Positions 16,044 to 22,846 of a stretch of DNA of 41,072 bases are shown here, piece after piece. The notes under the pieces were generated by a model. The model was not told the DNA's origin, did not search any database, and saw nothing but the letters and a program-made list of their open reading frames with translations. Within the stretch, counting starts at the first letter, position 1; the number at the start of each line of letters is the position of its first letter. The stretch is from Bacteroidales bacterium M2 (GTDB taxonomy: Bacteria; Bacteroidota; Bacteroidia; Bacteroidales; Muribaculaceae), in NCBI GenBank assembly GCA_001689415.1, contig LUJM01000011.1, forward strand, positions 1 to 41,072, read 5' to 3'. The translations under genes and the position numbers were made by a program.

Positions 16044-16258
16044 GAGGCCCGGTTTAAGGTTTGAGTTTAAAGTTTAGATAATAGCTCTTGGAACTTTAGA
16101 GACCCGGTTTAAGGTTTGAGTTTAAAGTTTAGATAATAGCTCTTAGGACTTTATAGACCCGGTTTAAGGTTTGAGTTTAAAGTTTAGGTTTTAGTACGCA
16201 GAATGCCTGCAAATACTATTAACTAAACCTTAAACCCAAACCTTAAACCGGGTCTCTA
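16044..16258. repeat. 55-bp tandem repeat (three units) plus inverted copy
   Basis: Units starting at 16046, 16101 and 16156 share CCCGGTTTAAGGTTTGAG followed by TTTAAAGTTTAG, spaced exactly 55 bases. The first two continue ATAATAGCTCTTGG/AGAACTTTA-like text. At 16220-16256 an inverted copy (AACTAAACC...AACCGGGTCTC) matches unit 3 over about 34 positions, so units 3 and 4 form a long hairpin with a loop of about 33 bases. The array fits exactly between the dnaJ stop and the TAG stop of the convergent CDF gene. It may act as a two-way terminator. Confidence 0.85.
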
Positions 16259-17149
16259 ACGCTGAAAAGGTTCCATATGGATGCCTGTGTGTATGTCGTT
16301 GCCGTATGCCTGCTTGAGTCGTTTTTCGACTTCTGTGGCGATTTCGTGAGCCTGACGGAGCGACATGTTACCGTCCATTTTGATGTGTAGCTCGATAGCC
16401 AAGTTGTTTCCTACGCGCCTGGTGCGCAGACGATGCATGCCGACAACCCCGGGGGTATCGAGTACGATTTTGCTTATCCCTTGTTTTTGTTCTTCGGATA
16501 AAGCTTTTTCGAGCAGTTCGTCGAGGTTTGGCTTTATAAGATCGTAGGCGGCCTTAATGATGAAAATACTTACAACTGCAGCGGCAATTGGGTCGAGAAC
16601 TGCCCATTTCGAGCCTAAAATCATTGCTCCGCCTATGCCGACAAGGGCAGCGACAGAAGTGAGTGCGTCGCTACGGTGATGCCATGCGTTTGCGATGAGT
16701 GCGCTCGAATGGATGGCGCGTTCCTTGTAGATAGTATAGCGGTATATTCCTTCTTTTGCGAAAATGGAAACTATGGCTGCAATGAGCGCTATCCAAGTGG
16801 GTTGCCCGATGCTTTCTCCATTGAAGAAAGCAATCGTGGAGGATACTCCGTTGTAGAAAATGCCGAGGCCAACGATAGCGAGCATAAGGCCAACGATGAG
16901 CGATGCCAATGTTTCGTATTTTCCGTGTCCGTAGTCATGGTCTTTGTCTTCGGGTTTTGCCGACAGACGTACCATTACGATGACAACGATGTCGCTGAAG
17001 AAATCGCTAAGAGAGTGCACTGCGTCGGCAATCATAGCCGAGCTGTGACCTGCAAAACCTGCAATAAACTTGAATATAAGTAGGAGCAGGTTGACGATGC
17101 TGCCTATAATCGTGACCCGGTAAATGTCGCGTTCGCGTGATGATGTCAT
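16256..17149 (-). CDS. Cation diffusion facilitator metal transporter (FieF-like)
   Basis: 297 residues. Six hydrophobic helices precede a cytoplasmic C-terminal domain. Metal-site residues are visible: HSLSD (45-49) in helix 2, HDYGHGKYE (71-79) in the loop, and HHRSDALTS in helix 5. The C-terminal region (GVVGMHRLRTRRVGN, IELHIKMDG, HTGIHMEP) is the CDF dimerisation domain. It would export Zn2+, Fe2+ or similar by proton exchange; the metal cannot be read from sequence. The stop codon abuts the repeat-built hairpin. A terminator separates it from glnN upstream, so it probably has its own promoter, which I could not identify. Confidence 0.9.
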   Translation of the reverse strand: MTSSRERDIYRVTIIGSIVNLLLLIFKFIAGFAGHSSAMIADAVHSLSDFFSDIVVIVMVRLSAKPEDKDHDYGHGKYETLASLIVGLMLAIVGLGIFYNGVSSTIAFFNGESIGQPTWIALIAAIVSIFAKEGIYRYTIYKERAIHSSALIANAWHHRSDALTSVAALVGIGGAMILGSKWAVLDPIAAAVVSIFIIKAAYDLIKPNLDELLEKALSEEQKQGISKIVLDTPGVVGMHRLRTRRVGNNLAIELHIKMDGNMSLRQAHEIATEVEKRLKQAYGNDIHTGIHMEPFQR

Positions 17150-17177
17150 TTTGTAGTGAGAGTAGCGTAAAAAATTT

Positions 17178-17227
17178 GTTATGGGTTACCGGTACATGAG
17201 TGTCCATGTGTTCCGATAACCCATAAC
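17178..17227 (-). terminator. Terminator of glnN
   Basis: GTTATGGGTTA pairs with TAACCCATAAC, with further inner pairing (GGTACATG/CATGTGTTCC). On the - strand it is followed by AAATTTTTTACG. It lies about 20 bases beyond the glnN stop. Confidence 0.75.
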
Positions 17228-17248
17228 TATTTAGACGATAGGTCTATA

Positions 17249-19438
17249 TTATCTGATAAAGAGGAGTTCGCGATATTTCGGCAGAGGCCACATTTCGTTG
17301 TCGACGAGGAGTTCGAGCTTGTCGATGTGGTATCGAATGGTTTCCATAGCCGGCACAACGTTGTCGTGGTATGAAATAGCTTTTTCACGCTCGTCGGTCA
17401 TAGCGTTTGCAGTCTTACGAGCTTCTACCATGTCGTGAACTGTTTTGCGAATCACATCGATGTGCGAAGAAATAGTCTCAATAGCTTCGAGGTCGCCGGC
17501 ACCAATCTGCGAAGCGCGTTCGCCGAGGAGGTCGCGCAGTTTTACGAGATTTTCGACCAGTGTAGACTGATATCTTGTGGCAACCGGTATGATATGGTTG
17601 AGAGCGAGGTCGCCGAGAACACGAGCTTCGATCTGGATTTTCTTGGTGTATATTTCCCATTTCACCTCGTTTCGAGCTTCGAGTTCGACCTTAGATAGCA
17701 CGCGAGTGCGAGCGAACATCTCAACTGAAGACGGAGCGAGGTAAGCGTCGAACATCTTCGGAGCGGAAGTCTCGCAATCGAGGCCGCGACGTTTAGCTTC
17801 TTCCTGCCATTCGTCGCTGTATCCGTTACCGTCGAAGTGAATAGCCTCTGATTGGCGAATAAGAATTCGCACTTCGGCAAGTATAGCGTCGGTAAGTTTT
17901 TCGCCGGCAGCGAGCCTTGCCTCAATCTTGGCATGGAATTCATTGAGCTGGTCGGCTACGGCAGCGTTTAGAACAATCATAGCCGAAGCGCAGTTTGCGC
18001 TCGAACCGACGGCACGGAACTCGAATCGGTTGCCGGTGAAAGCAAAAGGCGATGTACGGTTTCGGTCGGTATTGTCGATAGTCAGCTCGGGAATCTGAGC
18101 AAGGCCGAGAGAGTATTCAGCCTTTTTCTTGAGGTCAGAAAGGTCGGTAGAGTCGCTCGAGGCGATTTTGTTGAGGATTTCGGCGAGTTGGCTTCCGGTG
18201 AAAATCGAAATAATGGCAGGAGGCGCTTCGTTAGCCCCAAGACGGTGCGAGTTGGTAGCCGACATTATCGACGCTTTAATCAGAGCGTTGTGTCGGTGTA
18301 CTGCAGCCATTACATTTGCAACGAATGTGATGAACTGCAGGTTGTCGAGCGGAGTTCGGCCTGGCGAGAATAGCATTGCGCCACGGTCTGTACCGAGGCT
18401 CCAGTTGTTGTGCTTGCCGGAGCCGTTGATGCCTTTGAACGGTTTTTCGTGGAGAAGCACACGGAAGTTGTGGCGTCGTGCTGTCTCAGCCATTACCGAC
18501 ATCAGCAGTAGGTTGTGGTCGTTGGCAAGGTTTGTTTCCTCGAAAATCGGTGCAAACTCGAACTGGTTGGGGGCAACCTCGTTGTGGCGAGTCTTTACCG
18601 GTATGCCGAGTCTGTGGCACTGAATTTCGAGGTCGAGCATGAATGCTTCGACGCGCGAGGGAATCGAGCCGAAGTAGTGGTCTTCGAGCTGCTGGTTCTT
18701 AGCGCTCTCGTGTCCCATTAGGGTGCGACCGGTCATCACCAAGTCGGGTCGTGCGCTGTAGAGAGATTCGTCGACAAGGAAATACTCCTGTTCCCAGCCG
18801 AGGTATGATATGACGTGTTTTACCTCTGGGTCGAAGTAGCGAGCCACTGCAGTCGCGGCCAAGTCGACACTGTTGAGAGCACGCAGCAGCGGGGTTTTGT
18901 AGTCAAGCGATTCGCCTGTATATGAAATGAAAATAGTGGGAATACAGAGCGTCTGGTCGAGGATGAAAGCCGGAGAAGAAATATCCCAGGCCGAATAACC
19001 GCGGGCTTCGAAAGTATTTCGGATACCGCCGTTGGGGAATGACGAAGCATCGGGCTCCTGCTGCACGAGCAGCTTGCCTGAAAATTCTTCGACAACGCCA
19101 CCTTTACCGTCGTGAACGATAAATGCATCGTGCTTCTCTGCAGTGCCACCGGTAAGGGGTGCAAACCAGTGGGTATAGTGTCGAGCCCCGTTGTCGATAG
19201 CCCAGCGGCGCATACCCTCGGCAACTACATCGGCCAGCTGTCGGCTGATTGGCTGCTTGTTGGTAATCGCATGCTGCAGAGACTCATAAGCCTCTTTGGG
19301 GAGATATTCGAACATCTTTCGGCTGTCGAACACCAATTCGCCATAATACTTCTCAGGCCTCTCGGCAGGCTTGGCTACGGCCACAGCTTTGCGGTCGAAA
19401 GCCTCCTCTACCATTTTAAATCTTAGACTTGACGACAT
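17249..19438 (-). CDS. glnN: Glutamine synthetase type III
   Basis: The 729-residue length is diagnostic of GSIII, the long form common in Bacteroidetes, which condenses glutamate and ammonia with ATP. Recognisable stretches are THWFAPLTGGTAEKHDAF, SYLGWEQEYFLVD (metal-binding Glu residues), KTRHNEVAPNQFEFAP, GINGSGKHNNWSLGTD (ATP/glutamate site) and NRTSPFAFTGNRFEFRAVG. The ATG at 19436-19438 gives the standard N-terminus. It is monocistronic with its own terminator. The leader is unusual: a promoter near 19693-19724 and an intrinsic terminator at 19492-19531 lie upstream of the start, suggesting attenuation or an independent small RNA. Confidence 0.96.
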   Translation of the reverse strand: MSSSLRFKMVEEAFDRKAVAVAKPAERPEKYYGELVFDSRKMFEYLPKEAYESLQHAITNKQPISRQLADVVAEGMRRWAIDNGARHYTHWFAPLTGGTAEKHDAFIVHDGKGGVVEEFSGKLLVQQEPDASSFPNGGIRNTFEARGYSAWDISSPAFILDQTLCIPTIFISYTGESLDYKTPLLRALNSVDLAATAVARYFDPEVKHVISYLGWEQEYFLVDESLYSARPDLVMTGRTLMGHESAKNQQLEDHYFGSIPSRVEAFMLDLEIQCHRLGIPVKTRHNEVAPNQFEFAPIFEETNLANDHNLLLMSVMAETARRHNFRVLLHEKPFKGINGSGKHNNWSLGTDRGAMLFSPGRTPLDNLQFITFVANVMAAVHRHNALIKASIMSATNSHRLGANEAPPAIISIFTGSQLAEILNKIASSDSTDLSDLKKKAEYSLGLAQIPELTIDNTDRNRTSPFAFTGNRFEFRAVGSSANCASAMIVLNAAVADQLNEFHAKIEARLAAGEKLTDAILAEVRILIRQSEAIHFDGNGYSDEWQEEAKRRGLDCETSAPKMFDAYLAPSSVEMFARTRVLSKVELEARNEVKWEIYTKKIQIEARVLGDLALNHIIPVATRYQSTLVENLVKLRDLLGERASQIGAGDLEAIETISSHIDVIRKTVHDMVEARKTANAMTDEREKAISYHDNVVPAMETIRYHIDKLELLVDNEMWPLPKYRELLFIR

Positions 19439-19491
19439 ATATAATAATGTTTGGTATTTTTATAAATAAGATTTCGATTTGTAAGATTCAC

Positions 19492-19531
19492 AAAAAGAAA
19501 AAGACCCGAAGGCACAGAAGTGTCATTCGGG
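19492..19531 (-). terminator. Intrinsic terminator inside the glnN leader
   Basis: On the - strand, CCCGAATGACAC pairs with GTGCCTTCGGG around TTCT (one mismatch/bulge), then TCTTTTTCTTTTTG. It is a textbook terminator 53 bases before the glnN ATG and about 190 bases after the predicted start of transcription. Confidence 0.75.
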
Positions 19532-19689
19532 CAGCATATATAGTCGCGCCTTGGCGCGGAATGAGTCGCAAAAGCAAAACGAAAAGCGTCGGCAACACAT
19601 CATGCCCGCAGTAAAATGGGCAGGATACAAGGTCGGGAAGACCGAAAAAGCGTTGGGGACGAAATTCATACCTGTTGGCTCTTTTACGG
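19492..19689 (-). ncRNA. Candidate glnN leader RNA or small RNA
   Basis: It runs from just after the promoter at 19693-19724 to the terminator at 19492-19531, about 190-200 bases. On the - strand the RNA would hold hairpins at 19643-19631 (GGTC/GACC), 19622-19604 (TGCCC/GGGCA) and 19558-19545 (CGCGC/GCGCG), then the terminator stem. I recognise no known riboswitch, 6S or SRP signature. It may sense nitrogen status by attenuation of glnN, or be a free small RNA, with glnN using a second promoter. Confidence 0.45.
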
Positions 19690-19692
19690 CCG

Positions 19693-19724
19693 CAAAATTA
19701 CAAATTATTTTTCGAACCTGCAAA
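19693..19724 (-). promoter_or_regulatory. Promoter of the glnN leader RNA
   Basis: On the - strand, TTTG (19724-19721), a 20-base spacer, then TAATTTTG (19700-19693). The TTTG lies at the end of the decayed palindromic element (text matching its GCAAAAATTAG terminus). Confidence 0.7.
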
Positions 19725-19832
19725 AAATAGTTTATCGATGAAAAATTAAAAAGCTGCATATTCCGGCACTTTTTGCTTTTATAGTCGAATAAACCTTAAA
19801 AAACACATGCAGCAAGATTTTGCGAGTTGTCT
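19721..19832. repeat. Decayed copy of the palindromic element
   Basis: Matching blocks in order: CAAAAAATAGTTTAT, CGATGA, AGCTGCATATTCCGGC, ACTTTTTGCTTTTATAGTC, GAATAAACCTTAAAAAAC, and GCAGCAAGATTTTGCGAGTT. Each corresponds to a block of the 2167-2360 copy. The centre hairpin and parts of both arms are lost. Confidence 0.6.
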
Positions 19833-19879
19833 AAAAGTAAAAAAATGTAAACATAGCGCACAGTTCCGACAATTTTACT

Positions 19880-19887
19880 TAACTTTG
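19880..19887 (+). promoter_or_regulatory. -7 box of the SPT-like gene
   Basis: TAACTTTG followed by CAC, a typical Bacteroidetes -7 element. No -33 TTTG at the standard distance. It gives a leader of about 50 bases. Confidence 0.6.
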
Positions 19888-19942
19888 CACGAATAAATAA
19901 AGCAAGGCTCACCGAGCCGGTATGACCAATCATTAGCCAACT

Positions 19943-21130
19943 ATGAAACTCTTACAGGAAAAGCTTTCCAAATATACAATCCCCCAAGAAGCGAAGGCGG
20001 CCGGAATATATCCTTATTTTCGAGCTATCTCGTCGGAACAGGATCCAGAAGTAATTATCAATGGCCGTAAGGTACTGATGTTCGGCTCGAATTGCTATAC
20101 AGGCCTTGTCAATGACCCCCGCATCAAAGAAGCCGCAATTGAAGCAACACGTAAATATGGTACAGGTTGCGCCGGCTCGCCCTTTCTCAACGGTACACTC
20201 GATTTGCACAAGAAACTCGAGCAGCGTATAGCCGAATATATCGGAAAGGAAGATGTAATGATCTATTCAACCGGCTTTGGTGTGAACCTCGGCGTAGTTT
20301 CGACACTAACAGGCCGCGAGGATTATATCATATGGGATGAGCAGGACCATGCATCGATTATCGAAGGTCGCCGCCTGTCGTTCTCAAAGTCGCTTAAATA
20401 CAAGCACAACGACATGGCTTCGCTTGAGAAGCAGCTTCAGCAGTGCCAGCCCGACAAGGTTAAGCTCATCGTAACCGACGGTGTATTCTCGATGGAAGGT
20501 GACGTGGCAAATGTACCGGAAATCGTACGTCTTGCCAAGCAGTACAATGCATCTGTTATGATCGACGAGGCGCACTCTATCGGTGTCTTCGGCAATGGTG
20601 GCCGCGGTGTCTGCGATCATTTCGGTGTAACCAAGGATGTAGACCTTATTATGGGTACATTCTCGAAATCATTTGCATCGCTTGGCGGATTTATCGCAAC
20701 CGACAAGGAGATAACCAACTTCCTTCGTCACCACTCACGTTCGTATATCTTTACCGCGAGCATTACCCCAGCCTCAACAGCAGCCGCACTTAAGGCAATC
20801 GATATCATGATTGAAGAGCCCGAACGCCAGGAGATGCTGTGGAAGAATACTAACCTCGCCCTCGAAGGTTTCCGCAGCCGTGGCTTCGAAATCGGCAACA
20901 CATCTACCCCGATTATACCTCTTTATATACGAGATAACTTCAAGACCTTCGAAATCACCCGCGACCTTCTTGAAGAAGGAATCTTCGTTAACCCTGTGGT
21001 ATCACCGGCAGTAGCACCCCACGATACATTAATCCGCTTCTCGTTGATGGCTACACATACCCCCGAGCAGGTAGAGTATGCCCTCGACAAGATAACAAAG
21101 GTATTCCGCAACCACGGAATCATAGCATAA
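19943..21130 (+). CDS. Serine palmitoyltransferase-like alpha-oxoamine synthase
   Basis: 395 residues, PLP-dependent fold type I, alpha-oxoamine synthase family (SPT, KBL, BioF). The length, N-terminus (LLQEKLSKYTIPQ) and NGTLDLHKKLE resemble Bacteroides SPT, which joins serine and an acyl-CoA at the first step of sphingolipid synthesis. DEAHSIG holds the PLP-ring Asp/His and Lys242 in TFSKSFASLGG is the Schiff-base lysine. Two spots differ from the Bacteroides SPT I remember: GSNCYTGL and CAGSPFLNGT. Glycine C-acetyltransferase or another paralogue cannot be excluded. The rubrerythrin gene follows after 26 bases. Confidence 0.8.
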   Translation: MKLLQEKLSKYTIPQEAKAAGIYPYFRAISSEQDPEVIINGRKVLMFGSNCYTGLVNDPRIKEAAIEATRKYGTGCAGSPFLNGTLDLHKKLEQRIAEYIGKEDVMIYSTGFGVNLGVVSTLTGREDYIIWDEQDHASIIEGRRLSFSKSLKYKHNDMASLEKQLQQCQPDKVKLIVTDGVFSMEGDVANVPEIVRLAKQYNASVMIDEAHSIGVFGNGGRGVCDHFGVTKDVDLIMGTFSKSFASLGGFIATDKEITNFLRHHSRSYIFTASITPASTAAALKAIDIMIEEPERQEMLWKNTNLALEGFRSRGFEIGNTSTPIIPLYIRDNFKTFEITRDLLEEGIFVNPVVSPAVAPHDTLIRFSLMATHTPEQVEYALDKITKVFRNHGIIA

Positions 21131-21156
21131 AAATCAAACTATCCTAATATATAAGA

Positions 21157-21708
21157 ATGAACAAAAAATTTATCTGCACCGTATGTGGTTATATCCACGA
21201 AGGTGATGAAGCTCCCGAAAAGTGCCCCCAGTGCGGCGCACCCAAAAGCAAATTCAAAGAACTCGACCAGAAGGCACTCCTTCAGTTCGTAACCGAGCAT
21301 GAAGTAGGTGTTGCCAAGGGTTGTGATGACGAAATGATAGCCGATCTTACCGCACATTTCAATGGCGAATGCACCGAAGTAGGTATGTATCTCGCAATGA
21401 GCCGCCAGGCAGACCGAGAAGGTTATCCCGAAGTAGCAGAGGCTTTCAAACGCTATGCATTTGAAGAAGCCGAGCACGCAGCCAAGTTTGCCGAACTCCT
21501 CGGTGAAATGGTATGGGATACTCGCACAAACCTCGAAAAACGTATGGCAGCAGAAGCCGGTGCCAACGCCGACAAGATGCGTATCGCCAAACGAGCTAAA
21601 AAGCTCAACCTCGACGCTATCCACGATACAGTACACGAAATGGCTAAAGACGAAGCACGTCACGGCAAGGGCTTCCAGGGTCTTTTCAACCGTTATTTCG
21701 GCAAGTAA
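21157..21708 (+). CDS. Reverse rubrerythrin (N-terminal rubredoxin domain)
   Basis: 183 residues. The rubredoxin-like iron site is at the N-terminus (C7-x2-C10 and C23-x2-C26, CTVCGYIHEG and CPQCGAPK), followed by a ferritin-like four-helix domain with diiron ligands in NGECTEVG, EEAEHA and DEARHG. This order is that of reverse rubrerythrins, which reduce H2O2 or O2 in anaerobes with electrons from NADH-dependent partners. It lies 26 bases after the SPT-like gene with no terminator between, so it is probably co-transcribed. A strong terminator follows. Confidence 0.92.
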   Translation: MNKKFICTVCGYIHEGDEAPEKCPQCGAPKSKFKELDQKALLQFVTEHEVGVAKGCDDEMIADLTAHFNGECTEVGMYLAMSRQADREGYPEVAEAFKRYAFEEAEHAAKFAELLGEMVWDTRTNLEKRMAAEAGANADKMRIAKRAKKLNLDAIHDTVHEMAKDEARHGKGFQGLFNRYFGK

Positions 21709-21729
21709 TCCCCGGTAGGACAATAAAAT

Positions 21730-21770
21730 AAAAGAAGGACTTCTCGAGCGAGAGGTCCTTCTTTTATATA
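21730..21770. terminator. Bidirectional terminator between rubrerythrin and AEC transporter genes
   Basis: AAAAGAAGGACTTCTCG pairs with CGAGAGGTCCTTCTTTT (17 bp with one G-U), flanked by A and T runs on both sides. It serves convergent genes on both strands. Confidence 0.85.
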
Positions 21771-21785
21771 GTTAACAGAGGTATG

Positions 21786-22757
21786 TTATCCGAACATCTG
21801 GAGCGCTTTGTCGGTAATCCATATCCACAGCGGGCATGTAGCCATGAATAGCAGAGTAGAAATAGCCAGCGAAGATGTGCCTGTGGCTACGTAGGTGTTG
21901 TAGCGGCTTGCGATGATGATGCCGGAGAATGCAGGCGGTAGGGCGGCGCAGACTACGAGCATCTTGAGGTTGACGGGTTCCATATGGAATAGCAATCCGA
22001 CAACGAGTATCGACAGTGGCATGATGATGAGTTTGAGGAATGTACCCATCCAAACCTGAGAGTTGATAGTAATCTTAACCGACGACAGAGTGATACCGGC
22101 AGCAAATACAGCCACAGAGGCGTTGGCACCAGCCAAGAGTGTAAATGACGGGTCGAGGTATGACGGCCATTTAACGCCGCATAGAACGAGGATTACGGCG
22201 AGTATAGGAGCCCAGGCTACAGGTTGCTTGAGTGCATTGACAACAGGAGTCCAAGGGTTCGGTTTCTTGCCACCGTTGAGGGCCGCGGCCTGAGCGTTGC
22301 CGGAATTGAGCAGGCATAGACCGATAGGAATGCCGAGAGCGTTGACCTCGATAGATACAATTGCAATTACCAGGCCTACGGCTGCCGAAGTTCCGAAAAT
22401 AGGCTCAAGAACGGCGAAGCCAAGGAATCCGATAGTAGGCGAGCCACTAATCAATGCCGAAACCGCGGCATCGCCCTTTGTGTTGCCCTTGTACATTCTG
22501 AATACGTAGTAAACAAGGAAGAAACATGCCAGCAGGACGGTGAAACTGATAACTGTAAGTTTGATATCAGCCGATAGCATGGCACGGTTAGCCTTGATAA
22601 TAGAAACAAACAAAGCAGCAGGCAAGGCGTAGTTGAGCACTACCTTGTTGAGAATCTTAGCGTCCGCTCCGGAGAAGGCGCCTTTCTTTCCCGAAAAATA
22701 ACCTAAGGCCATGACCACAAATATAGGTACAATGGCATAAAGTATGATGTGTAGCAT
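21786..22757 (-). CDS. AEC-family transporter, probable oxalate/formate carrier
   Basis: 323 residues with about ten hydrophobic helices in two halves, of the auxin-efflux-carrier family (VVLNYALPAALFVSI, GSPTIGFLGFAVL, CAALPPAFSGIIIASRY). It is the last gene of the frc-oxc unit. E. coli has the same order: yfdW (frc), yfdU (oxc), yfdV (an AEC member). From that context it likely imports oxalate or exchanges it for formate, taking the place of the unrelated OxlT of Oxalobacter. The substrate is inferred from context, not from residues. An 89-base gap with a strong hairpin separates it from oxc. Confidence 0.85.
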   Translation of the reverse strand: MLHIILYAIVPIFVVMALGYFSGKKGAFSGADAKILNKVVLNYALPAALFVSIIKANRAMLSADIKLTVISFTVLLACFFLVYYVFRMYKGNTKGDAAVSALISGSPTIGFLGFAVLEPIFGTSAAVGLVIAIVSIEVNALGIPIGLCLLNSGNAQAAALNGGKKPNPWTPVVNALKQPVAWAPILAVILVLCGVKWPSYLDPSFTLLAGANASVAVFAAGITLSSVKITINSQVWMGTFLKLIIMPLSILVVGLLFHMEPVNLKMLVVCAALPPAFSGIIIASRYNTYVATGTSSLAISTLLFMATCPLWIWITDKALQMFG

Positions 22758-22803
22758 AAGGGTAAGAGGGGGAATAGGTTAAAAAATAGTTGAAAATTAA
22801 AGT

Positions 22804-22838
22804 CGGCGGCCCGTGGGTATGTCCCGGACGGGCCGCCG
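22804..22838 (-). terminator. Strong intercistronic hairpin between oxc and the AEC gene
   Basis: CGGCGGCCCGT pairs with ACGGGCCGCCG (11 bp, GC-rich). On the - strand it is followed by ACTTTAATTTTC, a moderate T tail. It could terminate part of the oxc transcripts or protect their 3' ends, lowering transporter expression. Confidence 0.65.
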
Positions 22839-22846
22839 TAGGGATA

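Larger units (their letters stand above)
19439..19942. other. Spacer between divergent glnN and SPT-like genes
   Basis: These 504 bases hold no gene I accept. They contain the glnN leader with its hairpins and terminator, a complete - strand promoter (19693-19724), a decayed palindromic element (about 19721-19832) and the + strand -7 box of the downstream gene (19880-19887). Short open frames at 19429-19614 (+) and 19523-19759 (-) overlap these structures and have unlikely composition. Confidence 0.65.

Noticed and set aside
16044..16258. CRISPR-like or telomere-like array
   Set aside because: Three direct units with nearly identical text between them plus one inverted unit; no variable spacers.
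19492..19690. 6S, SRP or tmRNA gene
   Set aside because: No GGAAGG/AGCAG SRP loop, no tRNA-like ends and no clear 6S long closed stem could be found by eye.
19429..19759. Short open frames in the glnN/SPT spacer on both strands
   Set aside because: They cross the terminator, hairpins and promoter, and the translated text is low-quality (Cys/Phe/Arg-rich).
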